DNA of 51,172 nt from Sphingomonadales bacterium (GCA_016872215.1 VHAX01000001.1:118004-169175), one strand, 5' to 3'; shown: positions 8,499 to 18,219, counted from the first letter of the stretch. The notes: generated from the sequence alone by a model not told the origin. Program-made: numbers and translations.

Positions 8499-10955
8499 TC
8501 AGTCGGTCGCTTTTCTATTGGCCCTCTTATTTCGGGTAGCGGATGAACGTGCTTTCGATGCGCCCGTGGCTCGACTCCTGGATGCGGCTTTTGTGCCAGT
8601 TCGACCGTTCCTTTCACCACCTTTCACTGGCCTAGAGGTCGACTTTCCCTCCTTTATCAAAGCCAGGCAATCATCGGGCGTCAGCAAAGTCGCATCGGTA
8701 CCCTTAGGAATTTTATAATTACGTCCGTTTGCAGTTAGGTATGCCCCCCATCGCCCATTCAGTACCTGTATGCCTAAATCCTCAAAATTGAGAATGACCC
8801 TTTCTGCATCTTTTTTTCTCTTTTTTAAAATCAAATCAACCGCTTGATCCAGGGTAACCGCAAACAAATCATAGTCCTTGTGTATCGAAACATACGACTG
8901 CCCGTGACGCACAAATGGTCCAAATTTGCCTTTACCTACCGAAACAGGCAAATCTTCAAACTGCCCGAGCCCTCTCGGCAATGCAAAAAGAGGCAAGGCT
9001 TGTTCAAGGGTGATATTACAAAGGAAGAGGCCTTCAGGAATGTTGGCGAAGCGGGGCTTGACCTCCGTATTTTCCGGGTCTTTCATCTGCGCCAAAGGAC
9101 CGTATTGGCCCATGCGCACCGAAACCACCCAACCCGTAACCGGATCCGATCCCAAAACTCGTTCACCATTAACTGGTGAAATGCCCACCCCACCTGCATC
9201 GATTACAGCCTTATGAAAGGGACCATAAAAATCACCGATCATTGAATTCCATTCCATGGAACCCGAGGCTATTTGGTCGAATTGACCTTCAACGCGTGCT
9301 GTGAAATCATAGCGCATAACCTCTGAGAAATTCTCCATCAGAAACTCAGTCACTAGTAGACCGATATCAGTGGGCATCAATTTGCCCTTATCGGCTCCCG
9401 TGGTTTCCTCCCTGATTTCCTGACTGATCCCATCCGACCTCAGCCGGAGAATGCGATAGCTCCTTTTAAAGCCCTCAAGTTGACTTTTCACCACGTATTC
9501 ACGTGCCTGAATGGTGGTAATGGTGGGTGCGTAGGTAGAGGGCCTGCCGATCCCCAGCTCCTCCAGCTTCTTCACCAGACTCGCTTCAGTGTAGCGCGAC
9601 GGAGGTCTGCTGTAGCGTTCAGTGGCTGTAACCCCCTCTGCAGAGAGCCACTCACCAGCTGTGAGCCTGGGTAATTTCTTCGCCCCTGAATCTGATGATT
9701 TTTTGTCGTCAAGCTCATCAAGATTTCCTTCCTCCTCATCAGACGACTCCAGATACAACTTCAAAAAACCATCAAACTGGATGACTTCACCCTCCGCCAC
9801 AAAAGCTTCCTGCATTCCTTCCGGACGAAGTCGGGCCAAGGTCTTCTCCAGTCGGGCATCGGACATTTGAGATGCCATGGCCCGTTTCCAAATCAACTCA
9901 TAAAGGCGTTGATGCTCGCTATCCAAACCGCACCGTTCTACCGCAAAATCGGTGGGACGGATGGCCTCATGGGCTTCCTGGGCAGAAGCGGATTTCGTCT
10001 TAAAACGCCGCTTATGCGCATATCCGGCACCAAAAAGTGAGTGGATTCGTTCGGATGCCGCACCAAGAGCAAAATCAGAGAGGTTCACACTATCGGTTCT
10101 CATGTAGGTGATTTTCCCTGCCTCGTAAAGATCCTGAGCGAGGCGCATGGTATGGTTCACCGGAAAACGCAGCTTTCGCGACGCCTCCTGTTGGAGGGTG
10201 CTGGTGGTGAAGGGCGGAGCTGGGGATTTCGATAGGGGTTTCTTATCCACCGAAATCACCTCATATCGCTTACCCTGTAGTTTGCTCAGCAGTTCATGAG
10301 CCGCCTCCATTGTTGAAAGTCGCTGAGGCCATTCGGCATCAAATGGACGGTTATCGGTCGACCGCATATCGGCCACCACCCGGAAAGCTGGTGTCGTTTG
10401 AAACTTCATGATTTCACACTCCCGTTCAGCGACCAAGCGGACGGCCACCGACTGCACTCGGCCAGCTGAAAGTTTTGGCTTCACCTTTTTCCAAAGGACC
10501 GGCGAAAGTTCAAAGCCAACCAACCGATCCAGAATACGGCGCGCCTGTTGGGCATTCACAAGGTCAACATCAATATCCCTCGGATGTTCAACAGCGTGCT
10601 GAATGGCGCTCTTGGTGATCTCATGGAAAACGATTCTGCGCACCTTATCGTTGGGCAATTCAAGTACCTGTTGCAGATGCCAACTGATGGCCTCACCTTC
10701 GCGGTCTTCATCGGAAGCCAGCCACACCAAATCGGCTGTTCTCGCTGCCTTTCGCAATTCTGACACACGCTCCCTCTTGTCGGCCGGCACCTCATAGAGT
10801 GGCCGAAAACCCCGTTCAATATCCACTCCTTTGTCATTCTTCACCAGATCACGGATGTGGCCGTAGGACGATTTTACAACAAAACCTTCTCCCAAATAGC
10901 CTGCAATGGTTTTTGCTTTAGCGGGTGACTCAACAATCACGAGGTTCTTGGACAT
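8499..10955 (-). CDS. topA: DNA topoisomerase I (type IA)
   Basis: Relaxes negatively supercoiled DNA by single-strand passage. 818 residues from the ATG giving MSKNLVIVESPAKAKTI, the TOPRIM start; the frame extends upstream but the extra residues are not conserved. The TOPRIM metal motif is present (WLASDEDREGEAISW), as is the catalytic tyrosine in KITYMRTDSVNLS. The C-terminal half carries topoisomerase repeat domains (GRWGAYLTANGRNYKIPKG) rather than four-Cys zinc fingers, as usual in Bacteroidota. The last 49 residues form a Lys/Arg-rich low-complexity tail beginning near GKSTSRPVKGG, likely to bind DNA non-specifically. Confidence 0.97.
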   Translation of the reverse strand: MSKNLVIVESPAKAKTIAGYLGEGFVVKSSYGHIRDLVKNDKGVDIERGFRPLYEVPADKRERVSELRKAARTADLVWLASDEDREGEAISWHLQQVLELPNDKVRRIVFHEITKSAIQHAVEHPRDIDVDLVNAQQARRILDRLVGFELSPVLWKKVKPKLSAGRVQSVAVRLVAERECEIMKFQTTPAFRVVADMRSTDNRPFDAEWPQRLSTMEAAHELLSKLQGKRYEVISVDKKPLSKSPAPPFTTSTLQQEASRKLRFPVNHTMRLAQDLYEAGKITYMRTDSVNLSDFALGAASERIHSLFGAGYAHKRRFKTKSASAQEAHEAIRPTDFAVERCGLDSEHQRLYELIWKRAMASQMSDARLEKTLARLRPEGMQEAFVAEGEVIQFDGFLKLYLESSDEEEGNLDELDDKKSSDSGAKKLPRLTAGEWLSAEGVTATERYSRPPSRYTEASLVKKLEELGIGRPSTYAPTITTIQAREYVVKSQLEGFKRSYRILRLRSDGISQEIREETTGADKGKLMPTDIGLLVTEFLMENFSEVMRYDFTARVEGQFDQIASGSMEWNSMIGDFYGPFHKAVIDAGGVGISPVNGERVLGSDPVTGWVVSVRMGQYGPLAQMKDPENTEVKPRFANIPEGLFLCNITLEQALPLFALPRGLGQFEDLPVSVGKGKFGPFVRHGQSYVSIHKDYDLFAVTLDQAVDLILKKRKKDAERVILNFEDLGIQVLNGRWGAYLTANGRNYKIPKGTDATLLTPDDCLALIKEGKSTSRPVKGGERNGRTGTKAASRSRATGASKARSSATRNKRANRKATD

Positions 10956-11078
10956 AATCGATCGGCTTAGGTTTGCGGGATGCAAATAACGGCATAAGTT
11001 TCCCTTCCAACCAAACCCCCCGCCCACATTTGAAAATAATTGAAGAAAACGGGATAGCGGGTCCGTAGGGTTTTTGGT

Positions 11079-11086
11079 TAGTTTTG
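11079..11086 (+). promoter_or_regulatory. -7 box TAGTTTTG abutting the GT2 start
   Basis: Exact TAnnTTTG match that ends only four bases before the ATG at 11091. With the usual spacing, transcription would start at or one base before the ATG, giving a leaderless mRNA. Confidence 0.6.
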
Positions 11087-11090
11087 CGCT

Positions 11091-11828
11091 ATGCAGTTGA
11101 CTCAGGCCCATTCGGGTGGACTACTCAGCGTGGTTGTTCCGGCCTACAATGAAGCGCATACTCTGACTGCGCTCCTCGATAAAGTTTTTACCAGTGAACC
11201 TGGCCCCAATATTCGGTTGGAAGCTGTTGTGGTGAACGACGCCTCGACCGATGCCACCGGCTCAATCGCGGAGGAATACATCAAAATGTACCCCCATCAC
11301 AACATCCAGCTTATTCATCACGCGCGAAATATGGGAAAAGGTGCCGCCCTGCGCACCGGAATTTCAAAAGCTACAGGCGATTGGGTGGTCATTCAGGATG
11401 CCGACCTGGAATATGACCCCGCTGAATATGCACAATTGCTGGCACCGATCCTGAAAGGGGTTGCGGACGTAGTATATGGATCCAGGTTTATGGGAGGCAG
11501 CCCTCATAGGGTACTCTTTTTTTGGCACACCATCGGCAACAAATTCCTCACTTTTTTGAGCAATATGCTCACCAACCTCAATCTCACCGATATGGAAACC
11601 TGCTACAAGATGTTCCGTCGGGAGATTGTGCAGTCGCTGCCCCTTAAAGAGGACCGCTTTGGATTCGAGCCTGAGGTCACGGCCCGCATTGCCCGCTTAC
11701 CTGACATCCGGATATATGAGGTGGGCATCTCCTACTACGGCCGCACCTATGCCGAGGGGAAGAAAATCAACTGGCGCGACGGTTTTCGGGCCATCTATTG
11801 CATCCTCAAATACCGGTGGGCATCCTGA
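11091..11828 (+). CDS. Glycosyltransferase family 2, polyprenyl-phosphate sugar synthase type
   Basis: 245 residues, resembling dolichyl/undecaprenyl-phosphate mannosyl- or glucosyltransferases. Motifs in order: [13 protein letters not shown], the nucleotide-binding [23 protein letters not shown], and the metal-binding DADLEYDP, then VYGSRFMGG. No membrane segments follow the catalytic domain, so it resembles DPM1 rather than the membrane-bound GtrB group. The product would be a sugar on a lipid phosphate facing the cytoplasm. Its last 13 bases overlap the next gene, an ArnT/PMT-like transferase that would use just such a lipid-linked sugar, which supports the call. The sugar is not predictable. 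Confidence 0.9.
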   Translation: MQLTQAHSGGLLSVVVPAYNEAHTLTALLDKVFTSEPGPNIRLEAVVVNDASTDATGSIAEEYIKMYPHHNIQLIHHARNMGKGAALRTGISKATGDWVVIQDADLEYDPAEYAQLLAPILKGVADVVYGSRFMGGSPHRVLFFWHTIGNKFLTFLSNMLTNLNLTDMETCYKMFRREIVQSLPLKEDRFGFEPEVTARIARLPDIRIYEVGISYYGRTYAEGKKINWRDGFRAIYCILKYRWAS

Positions 11829-13531
11829 ATACTATCCGAACCAGTCTAATTGCGTCCAAATGGGGTTGGAGTATTTTTCTGATCGGCTCCATATTGCCTT
11901 TGTTCTGGACAGGGTTCCATCAGGAGATCATGGAGGTCGACAGCGCACAATACGCGTCGATGTCGCGAGAGATGCTGGAAGGCGCATCGCTCACCGAGCT
12001 CACTGAACATGGGCAGCGGTATCAATCGCAGGGATACCCCGACAAACCTCCGCTGATTTTTTGGGCCGGTGCTTTAGGGATGCGGTTGTTGGGATCCAAT
12101 GAGGCCGGATTTAGGTTGATGTCGTGGCTCGCGGCTGCCCTTGCCCTCTGGGCTGTCGGGAAATGGGCGCGCCTTCTGTGGGGTTCTATGGCCGTACTGC
12201 CTACGCGCTTAGTCTACGCCAGCAATCTTGGAATGCTGTTGATAAACGTTGACCTGCGCACCGACAGCCTGTTGCTGAGCATGACCACGATTGCGCTTTG
12301 GCAGGGACAAGCGTTCATGCGCCACCGCGGCATTCGCGCTCTTCTGGGGTTCACCCTGGCCCTGGCTTTAGCCCTCATGGCCAAAGGGCCGATTGCTGCC
12401 GTGGCAGTAGTAGTTGGACTCCTTCCCTCCTGGCCAGCGGTAGAAAAAATTAGAAAATCTTCGATCCTGTCAGAATCAAAACATTCAACCCGCCCTATCC
12501 TAATCCTTCCAGCGCTTCTTCTCGTGGTATTAGGCGTTTTCCTCCTGCTCTCGCCTATGCTATGGGGTTTATACCGACAATGGGGCTGGCATGATGGCGT
12601 GCGCTATTATCTCTGGACACAGAGTTTTGGTCGAATCACCGGCGAGAACCCCTGGGCCAACCAGACTGGCCCGTTATTTCTGACCGGAAGCCTCGCCTGG
12701 TCGTTTTTGCCGTGGACTCTGGTTTTAATCGCAGCACTCTTTCGTGCGATTCGCTCATTCAAAAGTGAAAAATGGAGTTATGCAGGAATTGGGGCACTAG
12801 CGGGGCTCATCCTTCTGACCATTGCCCTGTCCAGTAGTGCCTACCAATTGCCCCATTACATATATATAGTATGGCCTTTTGCCTCCGTTTTGTGTGCAAA
12901 ATACCTGAGCGAATTTCCCTTAAGTCGCAAGTTGTTCCTCAGCCATAACGTAATGCTCGTCCTTTTGCTTTTGGCTTGTGTCATTTTGTGTGTATTGACG
13001 GCGGCTAATCCGATCCTAACGCTCACCGCAGGGGTGATATGGCTTTTTATAGCCCTAGTAATTATCCGTACAAGCTTTGAAGGTCTGTCATTGTTTTTGG
13101 CCCGAAGTGTGGCCGTATACCTGTTGATTACGGCCACATTACTATTGGTGTTTTACCCCAATGTACTCCCCTACCAGGCCAGTGTCCGGGCGGGACAAAT
13201 CCACCGTTCCAATCATTCGGATGACCCATTGTGGATTCTGGGTTGCCGCGATGAGAGTCTGCACAGCCTGCATTTCTATGCACGGCGTGTGGTTTCGGTC
13301 GCAGAAAATCCAAGTGCACTACCCTCTGGCCCAATCTGGGTTTACACCGACACCGGGGGACGCGAAAACCTGAACCATTTCGGTCGAACCATCGATTTTT
13401 CCATCACGCTGCCCTTCACCCGGGTTTCCGCGCTCAAGCCTGATTTCTTCCACCCCCGGAAGCGGGAAAATGTAATTGAAAACCGCTATCTGATTCATGT
13501 TCAGTCTATTTTTGTACCTGCTCATCCATGA
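11816..13531 (+). CDS. ArnT/PMT-like integral membrane glycosyltransferase (GT39/GT83 type)
   Basis: About 571 residues with roughly eleven hydrophobic segments. The first extracytoplasmic loop has the acidic [16 protein letters not shown] and the [15 protein letters not shown] signature of the dolichyl-phosphate-mannose mannosyltransferase/ArnT fold. It should take a sugar from a polyprenyl-phosphate carrier and attach it to lipid A, a protein or a glycan at the outer face of the inner membrane. GTG at 11816 is the best start, overlapping GT2 by 13 bases; the first ATG well into the frame would lose the first membrane helix. A TTG at 11798 is an alternative. The stop overlaps the next ATG (ATGA). 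Confidence 0.88.
   Translation: MGILNTIRTSLIASKWGWSIFLIGSILPLFWTGFHQEIMEVDSAQYASMSREMLEGASLTELTEHGQRYQSQGYPDKPPLIFWAGALGMRLLGSNEAGFRLMSWLAAALALWAVGKWARLLWGSMAVLPTRLVYASNLGMLLINVDLRTDSLLLSMTTIALWQGQAFMRHRGIRALLGFTLALALALMAKGPIAAVAVVVGLLPSWPAVEKIRKSSILSESKHSTRPILILPALLLVVLGVFLLLSPMLWGLYRQWGWHDGVRYYLWTQSFGRITGENPWANQTGPLFLTGSLAWSFLPWTLVLIAALFRAIRSFKSEKWSYAGIGALAGLILLTIALSSSAYQLPHYIYIVWPFASVLCAKYLSEFPLSRKLFLSHNVMLVLLLLACVILCVLTAANPILTLTAGVIWLFIALVIIRTSFEGLSLFLARSVAVYLLITATLLLVFYPNVLPYQASVRAGQIHRSNHSDDPLWILGCRDESLHSLHFYARRVVSVAENPSALPSGPIWVYTDTGGRENLNHFGRTIDFSITLPFTRVSALKPDFFHPRKRENVIENRYLIHVQSIFVPAHP
13507..13514 (+). promoter_or_regulatory. -7 box TATTTTTG inside the ArnT-like gene end
   Basis: Exact TAnnTTTG match, 13 bases before the next gene's ATG at 13528. 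It would let the tRNA nucleotidyltransferase gene be transcribed on its own, independent of the upstream overlap. Confidence 0.5.
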
Positions 13532-14937
13532 TCCCAATCCAACTTCCCGAATCCCTCTTTAAGGCACTTTATGACCTTGCCGCTGAGCGTGGGCAGGAGT
13601 GTTATCTGGTGGGCGGATATGTGCGCGACCTGATTCTGCAGCGGCCGGTAAAAGACGTAGATATCCTGGTGGTCGGGGGAGGAATTGAATTTGCGCAGCA
13701 GTTGGCCCTTCGTCTGGAAGGGACACCCCGAGTTCACTTTTACGGACAGTATGGAACGGCGATGATGCACGCCCATGGACTAAATCTGGAATTTGTGGGT
13801 GCGCGTAAGGAATCATATCAATCAGATTCACGTAAGCCTTTGGTCGAAGATGGTAGTCTGGAGGATGATCTGGACCGCCGTGACTTCACCATGAATGCTC
13901 TGGCTCTACAGATATGGCCCGAAACCGGACGTCTGGTGGACCGCCACGGAGGCATCAAACACCTCAACGAAGGGATTATTAGCACCCCATCCCAACCGGA
14001 GTCGACCTTTAGCGACGACCCCCTGCGAATGCTAAGGGCTATCCGTTTCGCTTGTCAACTCGGCTTCCGAATCGAGGAGCGAACCCTGCGGGGCATAGAG
14101 GAAAGTGCGCACCGGATCGACATCATCTCGGCCGAACGGATTGCCGACGAACTCAACAAAATCATCCAATCGCCACGGCCAGACACCGGATTTGAACTTC
14201 TTTTGGACACCGGACTTTTGGCACGATTTTTCCCCGAAATGGCTGCCCTGCAGGGGGTTGAAGTCATGCAGGGTTTGGGTCATAAAGACAATTTCTACCA
14301 TACCCTACAAGTGTTGATGAATATGCTGCCCCAAAATCCCCCACTTTGGCTGCGGTGGGCGGCACTCTTGCACGACATTGCCAAGCCCCCAACCCGAAAA
14401 TTTGACCCCAACGCGGGTTGGACGTTCCACGGACATGAGGATCTGGGCGCCCGAATGGTGCTTCAGATTTTCCGAAGACTCAAACTTCCGCTCAATGATG
14501 ATATGAGAAGGATACAAAAACTGGTTAGGCTTCATCTGAGACCTATCGCCCTCACCAAAACAACCGTTACGGATTCGGCCGTACGCAGGCTGATTTTTGA
14601 GGCTGGAGAAGAGGTGGACGCCCTAATGATCCTATGCAGGGCTGACATCACCTCGAAAAACGAGCGTAAGGTTCGCCATTACCTGGAAAACTTCGCCTTG
14701 TTGGAAGAAAAGCTCCGGTTGGTTGAACAGGGCGACCGGATGCGTTTCTGGCAGCCGCCTGTCGACGGGCATGAAATCATGACCCGCTATAGACTTACGG
14801 CAGGTCCGAATGTGGGCTACCTGAAAAACGCCCTCAGGGAGGCGATTCTGGAGGGCGAGATTGAAAACAACCACAGTGAAGCCCTCATTTTTTTGGATAA
14901 AAAAGCCCTGAATATGGGGTTGACCGCATTCAACTAG
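13528..14937 (+). CDS. cca: tRNA nucleotidyltransferase / poly(A) polymerase family protein with HD domain
   Basis: 469 residues. The N-terminal class II nucleotidyltransferase head has YLVGGYVRD and the metal-binding DVDILVV, followed by the RRDFTMNALAL motif and DDPLRMLRAIRFA. The central HD phosphohydrolase domain has HDIAKP and HGHEDLG. The protein should add or repair the CCA end of tRNAs; a poly(A) polymerase role cannot be excluded by sequence. Translation may be coupled to the upstream gene by an ATGA overlap, and a -7 box lies just upstream. The next gene follows after 31 bases. Confidence 0.92.
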   Translation: MIPIQLPESLFKALYDLAAERGQECYLVGGYVRDLILQRPVKDVDILVVGGGIEFAQQLALRLEGTPRVHFYGQYGTAMMHAHGLNLEFVGARKESYQSDSRKPLVEDGSLEDDLDRRDFTMNALALQIWPETGRLVDRHGGIKHLNEGIISTPSQPESTFSDDPLRMLRAIRFACQLGFRIEERTLRGIEESAHRIDIISAERIADELNKIIQSPRPDTGFELLLDTGLLARFFPEMAALQGVEVMQGLGHKDNFYHTLQVLMNMLPQNPPLWLRWAALLHDIAKPPTRKFDPNAGWTFHGHEDLGARMVLQIFRRLKLPLNDDMRRIQKLVRLHLRPIALTKTTVTDSAVRRLIFEAGEEVDALMILCRADITSKNERKVRHYLENFALLEEKLRLVEQGDRMRFWQPPVDGHEIMTRYRLTAGPNVGYLKNALREAILEGEIENNHSEALIFLDKKALNMGLTAFN

Positions 14938-14968
14938 TTCGTTTATTTGGCACAAAAATTCAACTTCC

Positions 14969-15763
14969 ATGGCCATATATCGCTTTCACATAGAGATTGA
15001 AGATCATAACAATCTCTTCCGGGAAATCGAGATCAAATCTTCGCAGACCTTTCAGGATTTACACTTTTCCATTTTGCATGCATATAACTTCAATCTGAAG
15101 CATGCTGCATCTTTTTTCTACAGCGACGACCTTTGGCACATGGAAGACGAAATTGCCTTTGAACTGCTCCCATACAGTCAAATTTCATGCGCTTCCCCTA
15201 TGTCGAAGGTCCGCATCAGCGACTACATTGACGATCCGCACCAGCGGTTCCTGTATGTATATCAATCCGACGAGGGCTGGGTTTTTCTTTTAGAGCTGGT
15301 GGACATCAATACTGCCGCCCCTAAATCGGGAGAGAATTACCCACAAGTAGTGAAATGTGTCGGCGAAGCCCCAAAACAATACTCGCTAAAATCCGTTTTA
15401 CGTCCGATTCCCGATGATTTGCCCGTTGGTGTAGTGGAAGAATTGGCCGATGCAGCAACCGAGCCCGCGGCCGATGATCTGGTGGTTTTTGAAACTTTGG
15501 AAGCCGGTGCCCAGTGTGCACCCAAAGAGGCAGAAGATGATCCGCTGAGTCTGGGTGGACAAGAAGAACTTGGGGTAGATTCGGATGACTTACACGGCAT
15601 GGGTGAGGATCAGGGTGATGAGGATGGAATTACAGATGATGACGATCAGGGTGATGACGCTGGTGATGACCCTGACGATGACAAATTCGATGACGACGAT
15701 GATTATTCCGGCGGACGCGACAGAGGCAGCAGGGGTATGGCTTATGACAGCGACGACTACTAA
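14969..15763 (+). CDS. IS1096/pRiA4b ORF-3-like protein with polyaspartate tail
   Basis: 264 residues. Residues 1-150 match the plasmid pRiA4b ORF-3 / IS1096 passenger family (FHIEIEDHNNLFREIEI, then DLHFSILHAYNF and LYVYQSDEGWVFLLEL). The family was named from mobile elements but occurs widely as a stand-alone chromosomal gene in Bacteroidota; no transposase or inverted repeat is present here. From about residue 195 the chain becomes extremely acidic (DDDDQGDDAGDDPDDDKF), ending in YDSDDY. Function is unknown; an acidic tail of this kind can bind basic proteins or metal ions. It precedes miaA on the same strand with a 69-base gap. Confidence 0.85.
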   Translation: MAIYRFHIEIEDHNNLFREIEIKSSQTFQDLHFSILHAYNFNLKHAASFFYSDDLWHMEDEIAFELLPYSQISCASPMSKVRISDYIDDPHQRFLYVYQSDEGWVFLLELVDINTAAPKSGENYPQVVKCVGEAPKQYSLKSVLRPIPDDLPVGVVEELADAATEPAADDLVVFETLEAGAQCAPKEAEDDPLSLGGQEELGVDSDDLHGMGEDQGDEDGITDDDDQGDDAGDDPDDDKFDDDDDYSGGRDRGSRGMAYDSDDY

Positions 15764-15832
15764 CCTTTCAATTTCATTCTGATTCCGCACCCCGATTCCT
15801 CGCCTGGATACCATACGCCCCATAACCTGCTG

Positions 15833-16729
15833 GTGGTGGTGGTCGGACCTACAGCATCGGGCAAAACAGATTTGGCCATTCGGCTGGCCGAATACTACCA
15901 GACCGAAATCATTTCCTTCGACTCACGTCAATTCTACCACGAGATGCCCATCGGCACTGCGTCGCCGTCTTTAGAGCAGCTGAGTCGGGTTCGCCATCAC
16001 TTTATAGGCGACCGTAGTTGTATAATACCCTTGAACGCCGGAGCCTATGAACGGGAGGCCTCACCACTCCTTCAGAATTTGTTTCGAAACTTTTCCACCC
16101 TCGTTGCCGTCGGCGGAAGCGGACTCTTTTTACGGGCACTTACGGAAGGGTTCGACGATATGGGCCCATCCGACCAGGGTGAAGTCCGCCAGTTCTGGAC
16201 CGATTTTTTTCTGGAAAAGGGAATTGATGCACTCCAAAATGAGATTCGGAAACGCGATCCGAAATACACCGTAACGGCCGACATGAACAACCACCAGCGG
16301 CTGATCCGTGCGTTGGAAGTCTTTCAACTAACTGGAAGGCCCTACTCAGAGCACCGCAGGGGAATGCGAAAAGTACTGCCGTATCATCTTTGTTTGGTTG
16401 GACTCAATCCAGCGCGTCACGTGCTCCACAAGCGAATCGAGGAACGAACCCGATACATGATCGCAGCCGGTCTGGAAATGGAAGCCCATCAGCTATACAC
16501 CAAAAGACACCTCAAAAGCTTGCAAACCGTCGGCTATTCGGAGTGGTTTCAGCATTTCGCCGGATTACTTCCACGCAATCAGGTGGCCGAACAAATCTTG
16601 TTTCACACACGCAGCTATGCCCGACGTCAAATCACCTGGTTTCGTAAGACTGAGGGCATTCGCTGGTTTGAGCAAGTGGAAGACCCTGAAATCCTTTTGC
16701 ATATTGAATGCGCCAGGGAATCTGTTTGA
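15833..16729 (+). CDS. miaA: tRNA dimethylallyltransferase
   Basis: Adds the dimethylallyl group to N6 of adenosine 37 in tRNAs that read codons beginning with U. The P-loop VVGPTASGKTDLAIRLAE, the catalytic-site IISFDSRQFYHEMPIGTASP and the tail VGYSEWFQHF...RSYARRQITWF are all present. About 298 residues. No ATG, GTG or TTG exists in frame between the upstream stop (15761-15763) and GTG 15833, which starts inside the first beta-strand (LLVVVVGPT). Either this GTG is used or a rarer codon upstream (ATT 15776, CTG 15779) starts translation. rsmE follows after 60 bases. Confidence 0.93.
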   Translation: MVVVGPTASGKTDLAIRLAEYYQTEIISFDSRQFYHEMPIGTASPSLEQLSRVRHHFIGDRSCIIPLNAGAYEREASPLLQNLFRNFSTLVAVGGSGLFLRALTEGFDDMGPSDQGEVRQFWTDFFLEKGIDALQNEIRKRDPKYTVTADMNNHQRLIRALEVFQLTGRPYSEHRRGMRKVLPYHLCLVGLNPARHVLHKRIEERTRYMIAAGLEMEAHQLYTKRHLKSLQTVGYSEWFQHFAGLLPRNQVAEQILFHTRSYARRQITWFRKTEGIRWFEQVEDPEILLHIECARESV

Positions 16730-16789
16730 TTCGATTTTTGGTGGAATCCTGCATGGCCATAAAGTCGATTCTATTAAAAATTTCTTCAC

Positions 16790-17512
16790 ATGGAACAATA
16801 CTATCAACCTGAATTACCCGACACGGGGCGCATAATTCTGCGGGAAGACGAAGAACGGCATTTATTAAAAGTGCGCCGCGCTCGATCGGGTGAGCATTTT
16901 CGCTGTACAGATGGACGAGGTAAAATTGCAGATGTTTTGATTTGTTGCCCAAACGGACGAACAAACATATACTCCATCGGGGAGATTGCAAGAGTTCCTC
17001 CCCCGTCACCACTCATACACCTAGCCGTTGCATTACCGCGACAAGAGGCGCGGGTGGAGTGGCTCTTGGAAAAAGCCGTAGAGTTGGGTACCAAACAAAT
17101 CACCCCGCTGATTACAGAACGCGGAATCCGTGAGCGAATACGAACTGACCGCATGGAGAAAATCATGATATCCGCACTTAAGCAATCTTTGTCGGCTCAC
17201 CTTCCCGTTTTGAATACAGCCACGGGCCTTGCCGATTTCCTCTTACTTGAACACCCACAAATCCTATTGGCCCACTGCATTGATGCCCCCAAAACGCTGA
17301 TTGGGAGTTTAAAACTCATGCCTGAGGTTACCCTAATGATCGGACCTGAGGGCGATTTTACCTCAGAAGAAGTGGAGGCGATACTCAAAAAAAACGCCGC
17401 TGGCATATCTTTGGGAGAATTAAGGCTGCGCACAGAAACCGCTGTTTTGGTGGCGTTGGCCCACATTCGACAGAACCATCAACTATCAGAAGCCCATCAG
17501 GACCCAACCTAA
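16790..17512 (+). CDS. rsmE: 16S rRNA (uracil-1498 N3)-methyltransferase
   Basis: SPOUT-class methyltransferase that modifies U1498 in the decoding region of 16S rRNA. 240 residues, normal size. An N-terminal PUA-like part (LREDEERHLLKVRRARSGE) is followed by the SPOUT core: EWLLEKAVELGTKQITPL, then the SAM-binding trefoil knot with IGPEGDFTSEEVEA and LGELRLRTETA. It stands between miaA and a DUF4159 gene; the latter begins 5 bases after the stop, so co-transcription is likely. Confidence 0.95.
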   Translation: MEQYYQPELPDTGRIILREDEERHLLKVRRARSGEHFRCTDGRGKIADVLICCPNGRTNIYSIGEIARVPPPSPLIHLAVALPRQEARVEWLLEKAVELGTKQITPLITERGIRERIRTDRMEKIMISALKQSLSAHLPVLNTATGLADFLLLEHPQILLAHCIDAPKTLIGSLKLMPEVTLMIGPEGDFTSEEVEAILKKNAAGISLGELRLRTETAVLVALAHIRQNHQLSEAHQDPT

Positions 17513-17517
17513 AGCTC

Positions 17518-18219
17518 ATGACCTCTACTTCGCATTTAACTCAGTTTACAATCATGATTGGCACCCGCCTGGTTTTCGGTCTTTTATGGATCGGTCTCAC
17601 CGCCTCTACTTTACTGGCACAGACGGGAGGAACCCGGTTGGCGCGACTTAAATATAGGGGTGGAGGCGACTGGTATGCCAATGCGACAGCCCTCAAAAAT
17701 CTGACCCGATTTGCCAATGAGCATATTGGCACTAACCTGCAATTGCCGGAGGCCACCGTTGAGGCGGGCAGCCCGGATCTTTTCCGCTACCCTTTCGTGC
17801 ACATGACCGGGCACGGCAACGTAGTATTCGCCCCCGAAGAAGTGAGGAACCTACGGGCATACTTGATCGGTGGCGGTTTTCTGCACATCGACGACAATTA
17901 CGGAATGGATCCCTTTGTGCGCTCGGAAGTCAAAAAAATCTTTCCGGAAACGGATTGGGTTGAACTACCCTTTCAGCATCCAATCTACAGGCAGCGCTTT
18001 ACTTTCTCGGCTGGACTCCCCAAAATTCATGAGCACGATAGTAAACCCGCTCAAGGTTTCGGCATATTCTACAAAAGTCGACTCGTAATCTTCTACAGCT
18101 ATGAATGTGATCTGGGCAACGGGTGGGAGGACCAGGAAGTGCACAACGATCCTGAGGAAATACGAAAAAAAGCCCTGCAGATGGGAGCCAATCTCATCCA
18201 ATTCGCGTTCGGTCAATGA
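17518..18219 (+). CDS. DUF4159-family secreted protein
   Basis: 233 residues with an N-terminal signal sequence; the hydrophobic core LVFGLLWIGLTASTLL is followed by AQTGG, a plausible signal peptidase site. ATG 17518 is used here; ATG 17554 (MIGTRLVFG) would give a more typical signal peptide. The mature part has the DUF4159 features: YRGGGDWYAN near the start, PFVHMTGHGNVVF, LIGGGFLHIDDNYGMD, and YECDLGNGWED near the end. This family is widespread in Bacteroidota and has no established function that I can name. It ends the cca-miaA-rsmE run and converges on lipB. Confidence 0.85.
   Translation: MTSTSHLTQFTIMIGTRLVFGLLWIGLTASTLLAQTGGTRLARLKYRGGGDWYANATALKNLTRFANEHIGTNLQLPEATVEAGSPDLFRYPFVHMTGHGNVVFAPEEVRNLRAYLIGGGFLHIDDNYGMDPFVRSEVKKIFPETDWVELPFQHPIYRQRFTFSAGLPKIHEHDSKPAQGFGIFYKSRLVIFYSYECDLGNGWEDQEVHNDPEEIRKKALQMGANLIQFAFGQ

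Noticed and set aside
10956-11111. A 52-residue N-terminal extension of topA
   Set aside because: The conserved TOPRIM start MSKNLVIVESPAKAK begins at 10955, and the extension would run into the GT2 promoter and start.
14969-15763. An insertion sequence suggested by the IS1096 ORF-3 similarity
   Set aside because: No transposase, terminal inverted repeats or target duplication is seen, and the gene sits in a stable housekeeping run.
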